Shown: positions 1 to 9,027 of the stretch, one piece after another
How positions within the stretch are numbered: position 1 is the first letter of the stretch
Layout of the letters: each line of letters starts with the position of its first letter
Origin: Haloplanus sp. GDY1
Lineage (GTDB): Archaea > Halobacteriota > Halobacteria > Halobacteriales > Haloferacaceae
Direction: 5' to 3'
Length of the DNA: 64,000 nucleotides
Assembly: GCF_023703775.1 (NCBI RefSeq)
Contig: NZ_CP098514.1
Coordinates: forward strand, 1,240,001-1,304,000
Translations under genes and position numbers: made by a program
The notes under the pieces: model-generated
What the model saw: only the letters and a program-made list of their open reading frames with translations
Database searches by the model: none
Told to the model about the DNA's origin: nothing

Positions 1-173
1 GTGGATAAGAATTCCCGATCATTCTGCGTGCGATGCCGCCACGCGCCGGAGGCGCGTTGGTACCAGCGAATACAGCCGACACACACATAAATACTTCGGT
101 GGCAGAAGGGCTGCGAAACGGTACCAAGGCACGGTATATCGGGCGTGTGAACCGTTCACAACTGGTCCGGAGA

Positions 174-183
174 GATATATAAA
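174..183 (+). promoter_or_regulatory. TATA box of the small zinc-finger-like gene
   Basis: The sequence reads gatatataaa, close to the haloarchaeal TATA consensus. It is about 56 bases in front of the ATG at 239, which predicts a start of transcription near 203 and a short leader of about 35 bases. A second, weaker TATA-like stretch lies at 132-138. Confidence 0.5.
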
Positions 184-238
184 CGACGGGAGCCCCGACG
201 CTACAGTTTCAGTTTCACCGCGCGGACGGCACGGGTTC

Positions 239-421
239 ATGTCGGTCGCGCGACTACCCGGAGATATGCTCGAGAACCTCACGAGTACGTGCGAGGCGGC
301 CGGCTGTGATCGACCCCTCGACGAGGACGCCCTGATGGTGGCGATGCGGACCGACGCGGGCGAGCGCCGGGCCTACGAGTGTGCCTGCGGCGCGGTGACG
401 GTCACCGTCGTCAGGGAGTAG
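239..421 (+). CDS. Small putative zinc-binding protein, unknown function
   Basis: A 60-residue acidic protein with four cysteines arranged as two pairs (CEAAGC near residues 18-23 and CAC near 48-50), suggesting a small metal-binding fold. This resembles the many haloarchaeal micro zinc-finger proteins of unknown role; no family could be assigned. The ATG at 239 is favoured because a strong TATA box lies upstream, but the ATG at 266 would also leave all cysteines in place. The next gene starts about 50 bases downstream on the same strand, so co-transcription is possible. Function is not known. Confidence 0.6.
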   Translation: MSVARLPGDMLENLTSTCEAAGCDRPLDEDALMVAMRTDAGERRAYECACGAVTVTVVRE

Positions 422-471
422 GTCGGCGCCGAGTCGGTACCGCTAAACCCGCCCGCCGGCGATCACCCGCC

Positions 472-885
472 ATGGAGGAGGTCGTTCGCGCCCGCGGCCA
501 CGAACACGTCGCCGCGACCCACGGAAGCACGTTCGAGGTGACGACCGACGACTGGTTGACGCCGGCGGGCGACTGCATCGTCGGCATCGAGGCCGACCGC
601 GCGCCCGCCGACTTCGACGACGCCTTCGTCGACGCCTGCCGCGACCCCGGGGCGACGATCACCCTGACGCTCGACGTCGGCGGCCGGACGCGCGCGGTGC
701 GCGCCCGCGGTCACCCCGACCTCACCTTCGAGAGCGACCGGAGCGCCGTCGTCCGGACGAGCACCTACGTCGACGACCGCACCGTCGCCGTCGGCGCCGA
801 CGCCGCGGCGGCCGACCTCGACCGCTCCCTCGTGTCGGCCCTCGCCGACGGCGCTGCCCTCACCCTGACGCTCGCCGTCGACTGA
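472..885 (+). CDS. DUF371 family protein
   Basis: A 137-residue protein that matches the archaeal DUF371 family. The typical N-terminal block is visible: ARGHEHVAATH (residues 7-17) followed by TFEVT and then LTPAGDCIVGIEAD (29-42). The start at 472 (ATG, residue block MEEVVRARGH) is chosen because the family begins right at this block; the frame stays open upstream but is not conserved-looking. No biochemical function is established for DUF371. It precedes endonuclease III by 36 bases on the same strand, so the two may share a transcript. Confidence 0.8.
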   Translation: MEEVVRARGHEHVAATHGSTFEVTTDDWLTPAGDCIVGIEADRAPADFDDAFVDACRDPGATITLTLDVGGRTRAVRARGHPDLTFESDRSAVVRTSTYVDDRTVAVGADAAAADLDRSLVSALADGAALTLTLAVD

Positions 886-921
886 CGCCGCGCTTTTCTC
901 GCTCCGCTCCCAACGACGCCC

Positions 922-1725
922 ATGCCCGACGAACCCGCCGAGAACGTCAGCGGCGGCGCCGACGGCGGCGGCGCCGACGCCCGGTTCGCCGCCGGCGACC
1001 CCGAGACGCGTGCGGAGGCCGTCGTCGACGCCCTCGGCGACGTCTACTGGCGGAAGGCCTACGGCGGCCGGGACGCCTTCCCCTGTCTCGTCCGCACGAT
1101 CCTGAGCCAGAACACGAGCGACGTGGCGAGTCAACCGGCCTTCGACGCCCTGCTTGATCGCTACGGCCGCGACGGTGACCTCGCGGCGTCGCTCGCGGCC
1201 GCCGACCGCGGGACGCTCGCCTCGACCATCGAGTCCGCGGGGCTCTACAACCGGAAGTCCCGCGTCATCGTCGACTGTGCCGAGGAGGTCCTCGCCGACT
1301 TCGGCGGCGCCGACGCGTTCGACGACTTCGTCCGCGAGGGCGACCCCACCGAGGTACGGGAGCGACTGCTCGACGTGCGCGGCGTCGGCCCCAAGACCGC
1401 CGACTGCGTCCTCCTCTTTGCCGGCGGCCGCGGCGGCGTCTTCCCCGTCGACACCCACGTCCATCGCATCGCCCGGCGCATGGGGCTGGCGCCGCCGGAC
1501 GCGGATCACGATGCGGTCCGGGAGGCCCTGGAGGACGCGGTGCCGGCGGAGAAATGCGGGTTCGGCCACACCGCCATGATCCAGTTCGGCCGCGAGCACT
1601 GCTCGGCGCGCAAACCCGCGTGTCTCGACGGCCTGGAGGCGTGTCCGCTCGCCGACCTGTGTGATCGGATCGGGGTCGATCCCGACTCGGGAGCCGTCGT
1701 CGATCCGGCCGACGACTTCGATTGA
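922..1725 (+). CDS. nth: Endonuclease III-like DNA glycosylase/AP lyase
   Basis: A 267-residue HhH-GPD base-excision-repair enzyme that removes oxidised pyrimidines and nicks at the abasic site. The helix-hairpin-helix LLDVRGVGPKTADCV (149-163) carries the catalytic lysine K158; the catalytic aspartate is D177 in VDTHVHR. A [4Fe-4S] loop follows with C227, C234, C241 and C247. The spacing is C-x6-C-x6-C-x5-C, four residues longer in the middle than the classical C-x6-C-x2-C-x5-C. The first about 30 residues are a Gly/Ala/Asp-rich tail that is probably disordered. The family assignment is firm; exact substrate preference is not predictable. Confidence 0.9.
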   Translation: MPDEPAENVSGGADGGGADARFAAGDPETRAEAVVDALGDVYWRKAYGGRDAFPCLVRTILSQNTSDVASQPAFDALLDRYGRDGDLAASLAAADRGTLASTIESAGLYNRKSRVIVDCAEEVLADFGGADAFDDFVREGDPTEVRERLLDVRGVGPKTADCVLLFAGGRGGVFPVDTHVHRIARRMGLAPPDADHDAVREALEDAVPAEKCGFGHTAMIQFGREHCSARKPACLDGLEACPLADLCDRIGVDPDSGAVVDPADDFD

Positions 1726-1904
1726 GTGGCGCTGTTGGAGACGCGTCCGAACGAAGTCTCCGGTGTCTCCGCGTGCGGTCTCCCACGGAGGTCCTCTCCG
1801 CGCCTGAACACACGCCACGACACCCGTTCGCACGTGAAGGTGAATCTTCGCGAGACCGGCGCTGGGGTCGTTCCGGCGGAACACCAGGGGAGCAGTCGAA
1901 CGGC

Positions 1905-2576
1905 TCAGAGCAGCCGTGTTTCCGACAGGAACACGTGATACTCCAGGTCGTCACCCACCTCCACCATCTCCTCGTCCGAGAGTTCGAACCGGTACACACA
2001 GTCCGTGTCGTCCATCTCTTTCTCGTCACAGATCCGTTCCGCGAGCTTCTTCGTGGAGTTTGCGACACGCTGGTACGAACGAAGCACGACGCCGTCGTGT
2101 TTCGCCGGCGAGAGGGCGGCTTGGTAGTATCTCGCCTGACTCTCCAGATCGCTCCGGGGACCGACAAACGCCGACATGTATCGCCTCCCGTCGTGTTCTA
2201 ACACCTCGGGATCGGTCCGTTCATCCTCCTCGGGTTCCTCGTCGTCGTCCCGCGTCGCCAGCGCTTCGCCGATCCGGTCGCGCATCCAGCCGATCTGTGC
2301 CTCGATCAGGGTGGTCCACTGCCGGTCGTCGGCATGCGGTGGAATCGCTACCCGATACTGGTTCTCACCGTACCACTCCACCAGCCCAAGGCTCGCGACA
2401 CGGTACAGATCCTGATAGATCGACTTGGCACTCGGCACGTCTTCGGGATCACGCTTCCGCAAAAGCTCGGTTTCCAGTTCCTCACACGTGAACCGATCGT
2501 CGCCGAACTCCTCCCACGCGTCGAGATATCGTCCCGTTATCCGCTTGATATCCGGCCGCTTCGACTCTGGAGCCAT
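1905..2576 (-). CDS. Winged-helix-like hypothetical protein
   Basis: A 223-residue acidic protein. Residues 10-80 look like a winged helix (a predicted helical stretch, then SAKSIYQDLYRVASLGLVEW and a short beta hairpin YGENQYRVAI), suggesting DNA or RNA binding. The middle (about 105-125) is an Asp/Glu linker, and the C-terminal half is helical with no motif I recognise. The start at 2576 is supported by a TATA box at 2599-2608. Codon use is less C-rich than in its neighbours, which could mean recent acquisition. It stands alone between two unrelated genes; function unknown. Confidence 0.6.
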   Translation of the reverse strand: MAPESKRPDIKRITGRYLDAWEEFGDDRFTCEELETELLRKRDPEDVPSAKSIYQDLYRVASLGLVEWYGENQYRVAIPPHADDRQWTTLIEAQIGWMRDRIGEALATRDDDEEPEEDERTDPEVLEHDGRRYMSAFVGPRSDLESQARYYQAALSPAKHDGVVLRSYQRVANSTKKLAERICDEKEMDDTDCVYRFELSDEEMVEVGDDLEYHVFLSETRLL

Positions 2577-2598
2577 CGACCCCCATAGGTCGGCTCAG

Positions 2599-2608
2599 TA
2601 ATATATCG
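2599..2608 (-). promoter_or_regulatory. TATA box for the winged-helix hypothetical
   Basis: On the minus strand this reads cgatatatta, centred about 27 bases before the ATG at 2576. That spacing predicts a leaderless transcript and supports the chosen start. Confidence 0.5.
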
Positions 2609-2781
2609 TTGTCGGTCGATTCGACTTTTCGACAGGTGGACCGAAGCCCCCATTCATTGGCCCCGAAGCGTCGAGACGACCACCGTGACCGAAACAAACA
2701 ATTTCGTTGACAATACGTGGGAGTCGTGATCGCCAACGGACCGTTCCGTCGCCTCCGGTCGCACCGAGGGGAGGTCCGACG

Positions 2782-4701
2782 CTACTTGAACCGGAACGTC
2801 TCCAGGTTCTTCGGTGCGAACGTCCGCATGTTGTAGTCGTGATAGAGCGCGGAGGAGAGGTCCTGCACGGAGCGCTCGTCGCCGTGGACACAGAGCACCT
2901 TCTCCGGGCGGGGGTTCATCGTCTTGACGAAGTTCTCGAGGCCCTGCCGGTCGGCGTGGCCGGAGAAGCCGTCGACCGTCTCGACGTCCATCTTCAGGGA
3001 GAGCGTGTTGCCGCGGCCGCCACGCTCGCGGTCGTTCATCGGAATCTCGTCCCAGCCGTTCTGGATGCGCCGGCCGAGGGTCCCCTGTGCCTGGTAGCCG
3101 ACGAAGACGAGCGTCGAGTCCGGATCGGAGCCGAGGTGACGGAGCCAGGACATGATCGGGCCGCCGGTGACCATCCCGGACGTCGAGAGGATGATCGCCG
3201 GGTCGCCGTCGGTGACCTCCTGGCGTTCGTCCTCGCCGGCGTCGATGTGGTTGAACTCCTCGGCGAGGAAGGGGTTCTCGTCCTCGTGGAAGATCCGATC
3301 CCTGAGGTCGTCGCGGAGGTACTCCGGATACGTCGTGTGGATGGCCGTCGCCTCCCAGATCATGCCGTCGAGGTGGACGGGCATCTCGGGGATCTTCCCG
3401 CTCCGCATCGCCTCCTCCAGAACGAGCATGATTTCCTGGGACCGCCCCACCGCGAACGCCGGGATGACGACCTTTCCACCCTTCTCGTGGGTGTCGTTGA
3501 TGATCTGCAGGAGGTTGCGCTCGGAGTCCTCCTGGTCGGTCTGGTAGTCGCTGCGCCCGCCGTAGGTGGACTCCAGGACCAGCGTCTCGACCCGCGGGAA
3601 GTCGTTGACGGCGCCGTTGAACAGGCGCGTGTCCTCGTAGTGGATGTCGCCCGAGAACGCGACGTTGTAGAGGCCGTCGCCGATGTGGAAGTGGGAGACG
3701 GCGGAGCCGAGGATGTGGCCCGCGTTGTGGAAGGTGAGCTTCACGTCCGGCGCGATGTCGGTCACGTCGCCGTACTCGAGGGGGATGCAGTGTTTGATCG
3801 CCTCCCGGACCATCTCGCTCTCGTAGGGCGGGGTACGGCCTTCCTTGGCGGCCACGTCGAGGTAGTCGAGCGTGAGCAGGCCCATCAGGTCCCGCGTGGG
3901 TTCGGTACAGTAGATGGGGCCGTCGTAGCCGTACTTGAACAGGAGGGGAATGAGCGCGGAGTGGTCGAGGTGGGCGTGGGTGAGGACGACGGCGTCGATG
4001 GAGTTGAGGGGGGCCGCCTCGGGGACCTGGAGGTACGGCACCTCGCCCTCGGCGCCGGGCTTGTCGCCGCAGTCGACGAGAACGCGCGTCTCGGCCGTCG
4101 AGAGGATGAAACTCGCGCGGCCGACCTCGCGACAGCAGCCGAGGGTGGTGATGCGCACCCACTGCTCGTCGGCCATCTCCTCGCGGTGGATCTGCCGGCC
4201 CACGCGTTCGAGGATGTCGCGCCGCTCCTCGCGTTCCTGCTTGAGGAAGTTGCGGACGTTCGATACCGTCGATGATTCGATGGGCGGCGTGCGCACCACC
4301 TCGGGCGTCCACCCGATCTCCTTCGTGATCTCTCTGAGCGTCGATCCGTGGCGCCCGATGACCATTCCCGGTTTCTCGGCCTCGATGACGACCTCGCCGG
4401 TGTCGACGTGGAAGTCGAGGTCCGTCACGCCGGCGTCCTCCGGAATGACGCTCCGGATCCGCTCTCTGGCCTCGCGGGCGTCCATCAGCACGTCGGGGTC
4501 CGGCCGGACCGTGATGCGCTTGCGGAGCTTGCTCGCCAGCTTCCGGATCAGGTCGCCGTTGCTGGCGAACTCCTTGGGATCGCGCGTGTACACGACCAGT
4601 TCCGGACCCTCGTATTTCACGTCGGAGACGGAGATTCCGGGGGGTAGTTCGTCCTCGATCTCTGCTTTCAGTTCCTCGAGTTGCTTGTCTACGGAGCTCA
4701 T
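2782..4701 (-). CDS. fttA: FttA/aCPSF1 transcription termination ribonuclease
   Basis: A 639-residue archaeal CPSF73-like protein: two N-terminal KH domains (about 1-145), a metallo-beta-lactamase domain (about 180-390) and an inserted beta-CASP domain. The metal-binding signature is THAHLDH with H242, H244, D246 and H247; a later GHILGSA block and GDIHYE are also present. Family members cleave RNA 3' ends and terminate transcription genome-wide in archaea, acting with the elongating polymerase and Spt4/5. The ATG at 4701 (MSSVDKQLEEL) is the usual family start; the open frame upstream is rich in charged, unconserved residues. Spt5 is also encoded in this window. Confidence 0.93.
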   Translation of the reverse strand: MSSVDKQLEELKAEIEDELPPGISVSDVKYEGPELVVYTRDPKEFASNGDLIRKLASKLRKRITVRPDPDVLMDAREARERIRSVIPEDAGVTDLDFHVDTGEVVIEAEKPGMVIGRHGSTLREITKEIGWTPEVVRTPPIESSTVSNVRNFLKQEREERRDILERVGRQIHREEMADEQWVRITTLGCCREVGRASFILSTAETRVLVDCGDKPGAEGEVPYLQVPEAAPLNSIDAVVLTHAHLDHSALIPLLFKYGYDGPIYCTEPTRDLMGLLTLDYLDVAAKEGRTPPYESEMVREAIKHCIPLEYGDVTDIAPDVKLTFHNAGHILGSAVSHFHIGDGLYNVAFSGDIHYEDTRLFNGAVNDFPRVETLVLESTYGGRSDYQTDQEDSERNLLQIINDTHEKGGKVVIPAFAVGRSQEIMLVLEEAMRSGKIPEMPVHLDGMIWEATAIHTTYPEYLRDDLRDRIFHEDENPFLAEEFNHIDAGEDERQEVTDGDPAIILSTSGMVTGGPIMSWLRHLGSDPDSTLVFVGYQAQGTLGRRIQNGWDEIPMNDRERGGRGNTLSLKMDVETVDGFSGHADRQGLENFVKTMNPRPEKVLCVHGDERSVQDLSSALYHDYNMRTFAPKNLETFRFK

Positions 4702-4908
4702 ATGTGCCGGTTGAGAGCCCTCCGTACGGCCGTCCTCGTCCGATCCTCGGTCGCCGGGAACGCGTCCGCGTGGACGGTCGGTGCCGAACGGTGGCAAGTC
4801 CGATCCACGGTCGTGCCGTGAGGTCGCATAGGTACGGTGCTGTACGGGAGGTGCTCGACTGCGGGAAGAGGCAGCGAAAACCCGCTTGAGTCACCCTATC
4901 AGCCGGGC

Positions 4909-4918
4909 ATTATAAAAG
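4909..4918 (+). promoter_or_regulatory. TATA box upstream of gene at 4959
   Basis: The sequence attataaaag lies about 45 bases in front of the ATG at 4959 in the intergenic space shared with the divergent fttA gene. It predicts transcription starting near 4940. A small inverted repeat (cttcg...cgaag, 4920-4935) sits just downstream. Confidence 0.5.
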
Positions 4919-4958
4919 CCTTCGCAAAGTCGAAGGGGATCGGCACCCGACGGAGGGT

Positions 4959-5441
4959 ATGGAACTCACGCCGGCGGCCGTGGCCGACGAGTGCGAGTGG
5001 GTGCGCGACCGCGCCCCGACGGTCGTCCCCCTGATCAACGCGACGCGGGACCGCCTCGGCGACTGCTTCGGCGTCGAGGTGGGGCGCGTGAATCCGGACG
5101 CCTACCGCGAGGAGGTCGACGTCGTCTTCGCGGACGGCGACCGCGCCGTCAACGTCGCCGGCTACGTCGCCCTGCTCCGTGACCTGGACGTGACCGACGA
5201 CTACCCCGGGTTCGTCGTCGACGAGGTGCTCGGCCGCGAACTCGCCGCCACCGTCGCCGGCGGCCAGCCGTTCTCGCTGCTCGCGCAGGCTACCTTCCAC
5301 TTCGCCGACGTGGTCACCCACACCGAGGGCGGCGCGGGCGCCGACGACCTGGACGCCGCACTCGCCGCGGGCTTCCAGACCCGCCTGCCGGGCTGGGAGT
5401 GGACCGAGGGGGAGAGCCCGTTCGCGGTGGATCGGGAATGA
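4959..5441 (+). CDS. Conserved-looking haloarchaeal hypothetical
   Basis: A 160-residue soluble acidic protein with no signal peptide or membrane segment. It contains aromatic and charged blocks such as NPDAYREEVDVVF and LPGWEWTEGESPF near the C terminus but no motif that identifies a family. Two cysteines only, so a zinc site is unlikely. It is divergently transcribed from fttA and followed 30 bases later by an SDR gene on the same strand. The start is set by the ATG after a clear TATA box. Function unknown. Confidence 0.6.
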   Translation: MELTPAAVADECEWVRDRAPTVVPLINATRDRLGDCFGVEVGRVNPDAYREEVDVVFADGDRAVNVAGYVALLRDLDVTDDYPGFVVDEVLGRELAATVAGGQPFSLLAQATFHFADVVTHTEGGAGADDLDAALAAGFQTRLPGWEWTEGESPFAVDRE

Positions 5442-5471
5442 GTTAACTGCCGCCGGGTTCAGGATGCCTCC

Positions 5472-6296
5472 GTGCAACCGAAGACCGTCCTCATCACGGG
5501 CTGTTCGTCCGGTATCGGTCGTGCGACCGCCGAGGCCTTCCTCGACGAGGAGTGGGAGGTGTACGCCACCGCCCGCAACCCCGCGGACGTCGAGACGCTG
5601 GGTGACCGCGGCTGTACCGTCGCGAAACTCGACGTGACCGAGGACGACGACGTGGAGCGGGTCGTCGACCGGATCCTCGACGAGCAGGGACGGATCGACT
5701 GCCTCGTCAACAACGCCGGCTACGCGCAGTTCGGGCCCATCGAGGACGTCCCCGTCGACGCCGTCCACCGCCAGTTCGACGTGAACGTCTACGGCGCCCA
5801 CCGGCTGACCCGCGCGGTCCTGCCGCACATGCGCCGCCGGCGCGAGGGGACGGTCGTCAACGTCTCCAGCGTCGCCGGCCGCGTCTCCTTCCCCGGCGGC
5901 GGCGTCTACAGCGGGTCGAAGTTCGCGCTTGAAGCCATGACCGACGCCCTCCGGGCCGAGGTCGACGAGTACGGCATCGACGCCGTCCTGATCGAACCCG
6001 GTCCCGTCGACACCCGCTTCTCGGATCGCGCGGAGTCGGAGGTCGAGGGGCTGGATCGCTCGGGCGCCTACGAGTCCTTCTACGGCGTCTTCGAGGACAC
6101 CCAGGCCATCGGCGGCGGCGGTCCCGGCGCGGTGTCGCCCGACCGGGTCGCCGAGGACGTCCTGAACGCCGCGAGTTCGACGAAGCCGGCGAGTCGGGTG
6201 CCGGTCGGGACGCTCGCCCGGGTGAGCGTCCTCGGTCGGTTCGTCCCCGACCGCCTGCGCGACCGGGCGTTCTCGCTGCTGGACCGGCTACGCTAG
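5472..6296 (+). CDS. Short-chain dehydrogenase/reductase
   Basis: A 274-residue classical SDR. The NAD(P) binding motif TGCSSGIG is at residues 9-16, the NNAG motif at 80-83, and the catalytic pair Y146 and K150 in YSGSK, with a serine block VSSVAG before it. The start is GTG at 5472 because the nearby ATG at 5464 is in another frame and the Rossmann strand begins immediately. The substrate cannot be read from the sequence; similar enzymes act on retinol-, steroid- or sugar-like alcohols. Its 3' end overlaps the convergent Get3-like gene by 9 bases, both ending in TAG. Confidence 0.85.
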   Translation: MQPKTVLITGCSSGIGRATAEAFLDEEWEVYATARNPADVETLGDRGCTVAKLDVTEDDDVERVVDRILDEQGRIDCLVNNAGYAQFGPIEDVPVDAVHRQFDVNVYGAHRLTRAVLPHMRRRREGTVVNVSSVAGRVSFPGGGVYSGSKFALEAMTDALRAEVDEYGIDAVLIEPGPVDTRFSDRAESEVEGLDRSGAYESFYGVFEDTQAIGGGGPGAVSPDRVAEDVLNAASSTKPASRVPVGTLARVSVLGRFVPDRLRDRAFSLLDRLR

Positions 6297-7421
6297 GCAG
6301 GCCGCGACGACCCGCAGCGCCCGCTCGCCGCGCACCTCGTCGGCCAGCAGGGGCACGCGCTTCACGTCGTGGCCGCGGAACAGATCACTCGCTCTGCGAA
6401 GCGCGTTCTGCTGGACGTCCCAGCGACGCTGACAGAACTCGCAGTCCGCCAGGTTCGGCGACACCACCCACTCGGGGTCGACGTCGGCCACGTCCGCGAG
6501 GTCCTCCATCACGCGGTTGACGACGACGGTCCCCACGGGAATCGAGAACTCGTCGAGACGGCGGACCAGGCGCTCGGACTCGACGACGCTCATCTCCTCG
6601 GGCACCATCACGACCCGGAAGTCCGTCCGCGCGGGGTCCTGCAGGACGGCCCGGAGGCGCTCGATGCGGTCCCGGAGTTCGTCGAGGTCCGGCCCCTCCT
6701 CGCCCTCGCCGCCGACGCCGAACATGCCCTTGAACCCCTCCATCATCCCCGAGAACTTCTCGCGCATCGAGAGCAGGCGCCCGACCATCGAGTCGAGCAC
6801 CTCGGGGAGTTCCAAGAGGCGCAGGGTGTGGCCCGTCGGCGCCGTGTCGATCACCACGCGGTCGAACCGGGGGTCGTCGAGGTACTCCAGCAACTGCCGC
6901 ATCGCGGCCGCCTCGTCCGCGCCGGGCATCGAACCGCCCATCAGGGGGTCGACCGCCTCGTCGCCGAGCGCCTCGCCGAGGTCCCCGAGGCCGCCGAGCG
7001 GGGCGCCGCCCGCCCCCGGGTCGTCGCCCGCGACGCCGACCCCGCCCTCGCCGAACAGGCCCTCCTCCATCGCCGCCTCGGGATCGATCTCCGCGGCCCA
7101 CAGCGGGGCGTCCTCGCGGATGCGCGTCGGCCGCGCCGGAATCTCGGTGTCTAGCGTATCCGAGAGGGAGTGGGCGGGGTCGGTCGAGACGACGAGCGTC
7201 GCCGTCCCCGCGGCGGCCGAGGAGAGCGCCGTCGCCGCCGCCATCGTCGTCTTGCCGACGCCGCCTTTCCCACCGTAGAGGACGTACTCCGGCGCGTCCA
7301 CGCCCGCGGGCAGGTCCGTCGCCGCCTCGACGTCGACCGCCGCGGCCCCGCGGCCGTGGTCGTGATCGGCCGCGTCCGCGTCGTCCACCTCGTCGACCGG
7401 CTCCACGTCGATGTCGCTCAT
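6288..7421 (-). CDS. Get3/ArsA-like P-loop ATPase
   Basis: A 377-residue ATPase of the ArsA/Get3 family, with the deviant Walker A YGGKGGVGKTT (49-59), STDPAHSLSD switch region and IDTAPTGHTLRLLELP. A CEFC motif (327-330) is the pair of cysteines that holds the zinc-linked dimer in Get3, favouring a tail-anchored-protein targeting role over arsenite pumping; no arsenic genes are nearby. A Gly/Asp-rich insert lies around 135-180. Start at 7421 (MSDIDVEPVDEV) gives a short acidic tail before the P-loop. Family call is secure; membrane-insertion function is inferred from homology. Confidence 0.88.
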   Translation of the reverse strand: MSDIDVEPVDEVDDADAADHDHGRGAAAVDVEAATDLPAGVDAPEYVLYGGKGGVGKTTMAAATALSSAAAGTATLVVSTDPAHSLSDTLDTEIPARPTRIREDAPLWAAEIDPEAAMEEGLFGEGGVGVAGDDPGAGGAPLGGLGDLGEALGDEAVDPLMGGSMPGADEAAAMRQLLEYLDDPRFDRVVIDTAPTGHTLRLLELPEVLDSMVGRLLSMREKFSGMMEGFKGMFGVGGEGEEGPDLDELRDRIERLRAVLQDPARTDFRVVMVPEEMSVVESERLVRRLDEFSIPVGTVVVNRVMEDLADVADVDPEWVVSPNLADCEFCQRRWDVQQNALRRASDLFRGHDVKRVPLLADEVRGERALRVVAACLA

Positions 7422-7500
7422 ACGCGATGCGAGACGGCCCGGACACCTGTACCCGTCGATACGGGGAAGACACTTGCCGGTGGGCGCGGGAACCGTACCC

Positions 7501-7851
7501 ATGATCGGTCCCTCCCGGCGCCCCCTGCTCGTCGTCGCCGTGCTCGTGAGCGTGACGGCCGCGGGCTGTCTCGGCGCGGTCCCGACGTCCTCCACGACCG
7601 GGACGCCGACGCCGAGTCCGACCCGCTCGGTCGGCACGGACTGCCCGCCCGCCCTGACAGTCTACGAACTCGACGAGGAACCGGCCGACCGCGATTCGGC
7701 CGTTCCCTACGGGAACCTCACCGCCGAGCAGCGGGCGACCTTCGACCGCGCGCGAAACGAGAGCGTCGAGGCGTTCGACTACGCGTGGCACGACATCGAC
7801 GTCGTGGTGAGAGACGGGACGTACTACCGCACGGCTATCGTCGTCTGCTAG
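7501..7851 (+). CDS. Small secreted lipoprotein, unknown function
   Basis: A 116-residue protein with a hydrophobic signal and a lipobox VTAAGC ending at C23, followed by a Thr/Ser/Pro-rich spacer typical of haloarchaeal lipoproteins anchored outside the membrane. The mature part has two further cysteines (CPP near residue 45 and a C-terminal CC-less VVC) and no recognisable domain. There is no RR motif, so export is likely by Sec. It is divergent from the Get3-like gene and its TAG stop overlaps the convergent aminotransferase stop within one CTAG. Confidence 0.65.
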   Translation: MIGPSRRPLLVVAVLVSVTAAGCLGAVPTSSTTGTPTPSPTRSVGTDCPPALTVYELDEEPADRDSAVPYGNLTAEQRATFDRARNESVEAFDYAWHDIDVVVRDGTYYRTAIVVC

Positions 7852-8942
7852 AAGTAGTCGGCCAGCCGTCGTGCGGCCTCCTCGGCCCGCGGGGTGACGA
7901 GCGCGAACCGCACCCACTCGTCGTGCGTCCCGAAGGTGTCGCCGGGCATGCAGGCGACGCCCGCCTCGTCGACGAGGCGTTCGACGTTCTCCAGGGTCCC
8001 GGGGAAGCCCTCGAAGCGCGCGAAGACGTAGAAGGCGCCCTCGGGGGCGACGTACTCCGCGCCGGCGGCGTCCAGCGCCTCGGTGAAGGCGTCGATGCGC
8101 TCGCGCAGGAGGTCCCGGGAGGCCTCGTAGTACTCCGGCCCCGTCTCCCGGAGCGCCCGGAGGACCGCCGCCTGCGACGGCCGGGCGCCGGTCACGTTCA
8201 CGAGCATGTGCCGCGTGCGAGCCGCGTCCGCGAGGTGTGGGGGGAAGATCCCGTAGCCGACACGCAGTCCCGTCACCGCCATCGACTTCGAGAAGGAGTT
8301 CGTGACGACCGTGTGCTCGCCCTCGACGGCGAGTGCGCTCTCGAAGCGGCCGGAGAAGTCGTAGTGGTCGTACACCTCGTCGGAGATCAGGACGGCGTCG
8401 GTGTCGTCGGCGAGGTCGACCATCGCGGCGACGGCGTCGGCGTCGTACACCGCCCCCGTCGGGTTGTTGGGGGAGTTGATCAGGATGGCGGCGGTGTCGG
8501 CGCTCGCCGCCTCCCGCATCGCCGCGACGTCGAGGCCGCCGTCGTCGGCGACGGGAACGAACGTGACGTCGTAGCCGAGCATCTGCGCCTTGCCCGGATA
8601 GTAGGGGTAGACGGGGTCGGTGAGCAGGATCTCCGATCCCGCGTCGCGCTCGAGCGCCCCCGCCATCGCGAGGTAGTTGGCCTCGCCGGCGCCGTTCGTG
8701 ACGATCACCCGATCGGCGTCGACGCCGCGGCGGGCGGCGATCTCCTCGCGGAGTTCGCGCAGGCCGTCGCTCGGCGGGTACTGGAACGCCGCGGGGTCGA
8801 CGTCGGCGTACTCCCGCAACCCCTCGCGGAGGGCGGTCGGCGGTTCCCAGTCCGGCCCCCCGCTCACCAGATCGATCACGTCGCGGTCGGCCGCGTCCGC
8901 GTACTGCATGACGTGAAAGAAAAGCGGCGTGTCGTAGTCCAT
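7848..8942 (-). CDS. Class I/II PLP aminotransferase
   Basis: A 364-residue aspartate-aminotransferase-fold enzyme. The PLP lysine is K219 in SFSKSMAVTGLRVGY; supporting residues are N160 (NSPNNPTG), D188 and Y191 (ISDEVYDHY) and the C-terminal phosphate/carboxylate arginine region near WVRFAL. Start ATG at 8942 gives a normal family length. The amino-acid substrate cannot be assigned; the family includes aspartate, aromatic and alanine aminotransferases. It ends on a TAG shared with the convergent lipoprotein gene. Confidence 0.85.
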   Translation of the reverse strand: MDYDTPLFFHVMQYADAADRDVIDLVSGGPDWEPPTALREGLREYADVDPAAFQYPPSDGLRELREEIAARRGVDADRVIVTNGAGEANYLAMAGALERDAGSEILLTDPVYPYYPGKAQMLGYDVTFVPVADDGGLDVAAMREAASADTAAILINSPNNPTGAVYDADAVAAMVDLADDTDAVLISDEVYDHYDFSGRFESALAVEGEHTVVTNSFSKSMAVTGLRVGYGIFPPHLADAARTRHMLVNVTGARPSQAAVLRALRETGPEYYEASRDLLRERIDAFTEALDAAGAEYVAPEGAFYVFARFEGFPGTLENVERLVDEAGVACMPGDTFGTHDEWVRFALVTPRAEEAARRLADYF

Positions 8943-9027
8943 GGTCGCCCTGCGGACGGCCCCCAAATCCCTCTTTCGCTCCGCCCCGCGTCGACACGCT
9001 TGTGTGGGCGGGGGCGAACCATGGGCC

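Noticed and set aside
1726-1938. A 70-codon frame starting with GTG right after endonuclease III
   Set aside because: It overlaps the antisense winged-helix gene and has no protein-like pattern.
2654-4894. A 746-codon minus-strand frame over fttA
   Set aside because: Out-of-frame shadow of the real FttA gene, which has all catalytic motifs.
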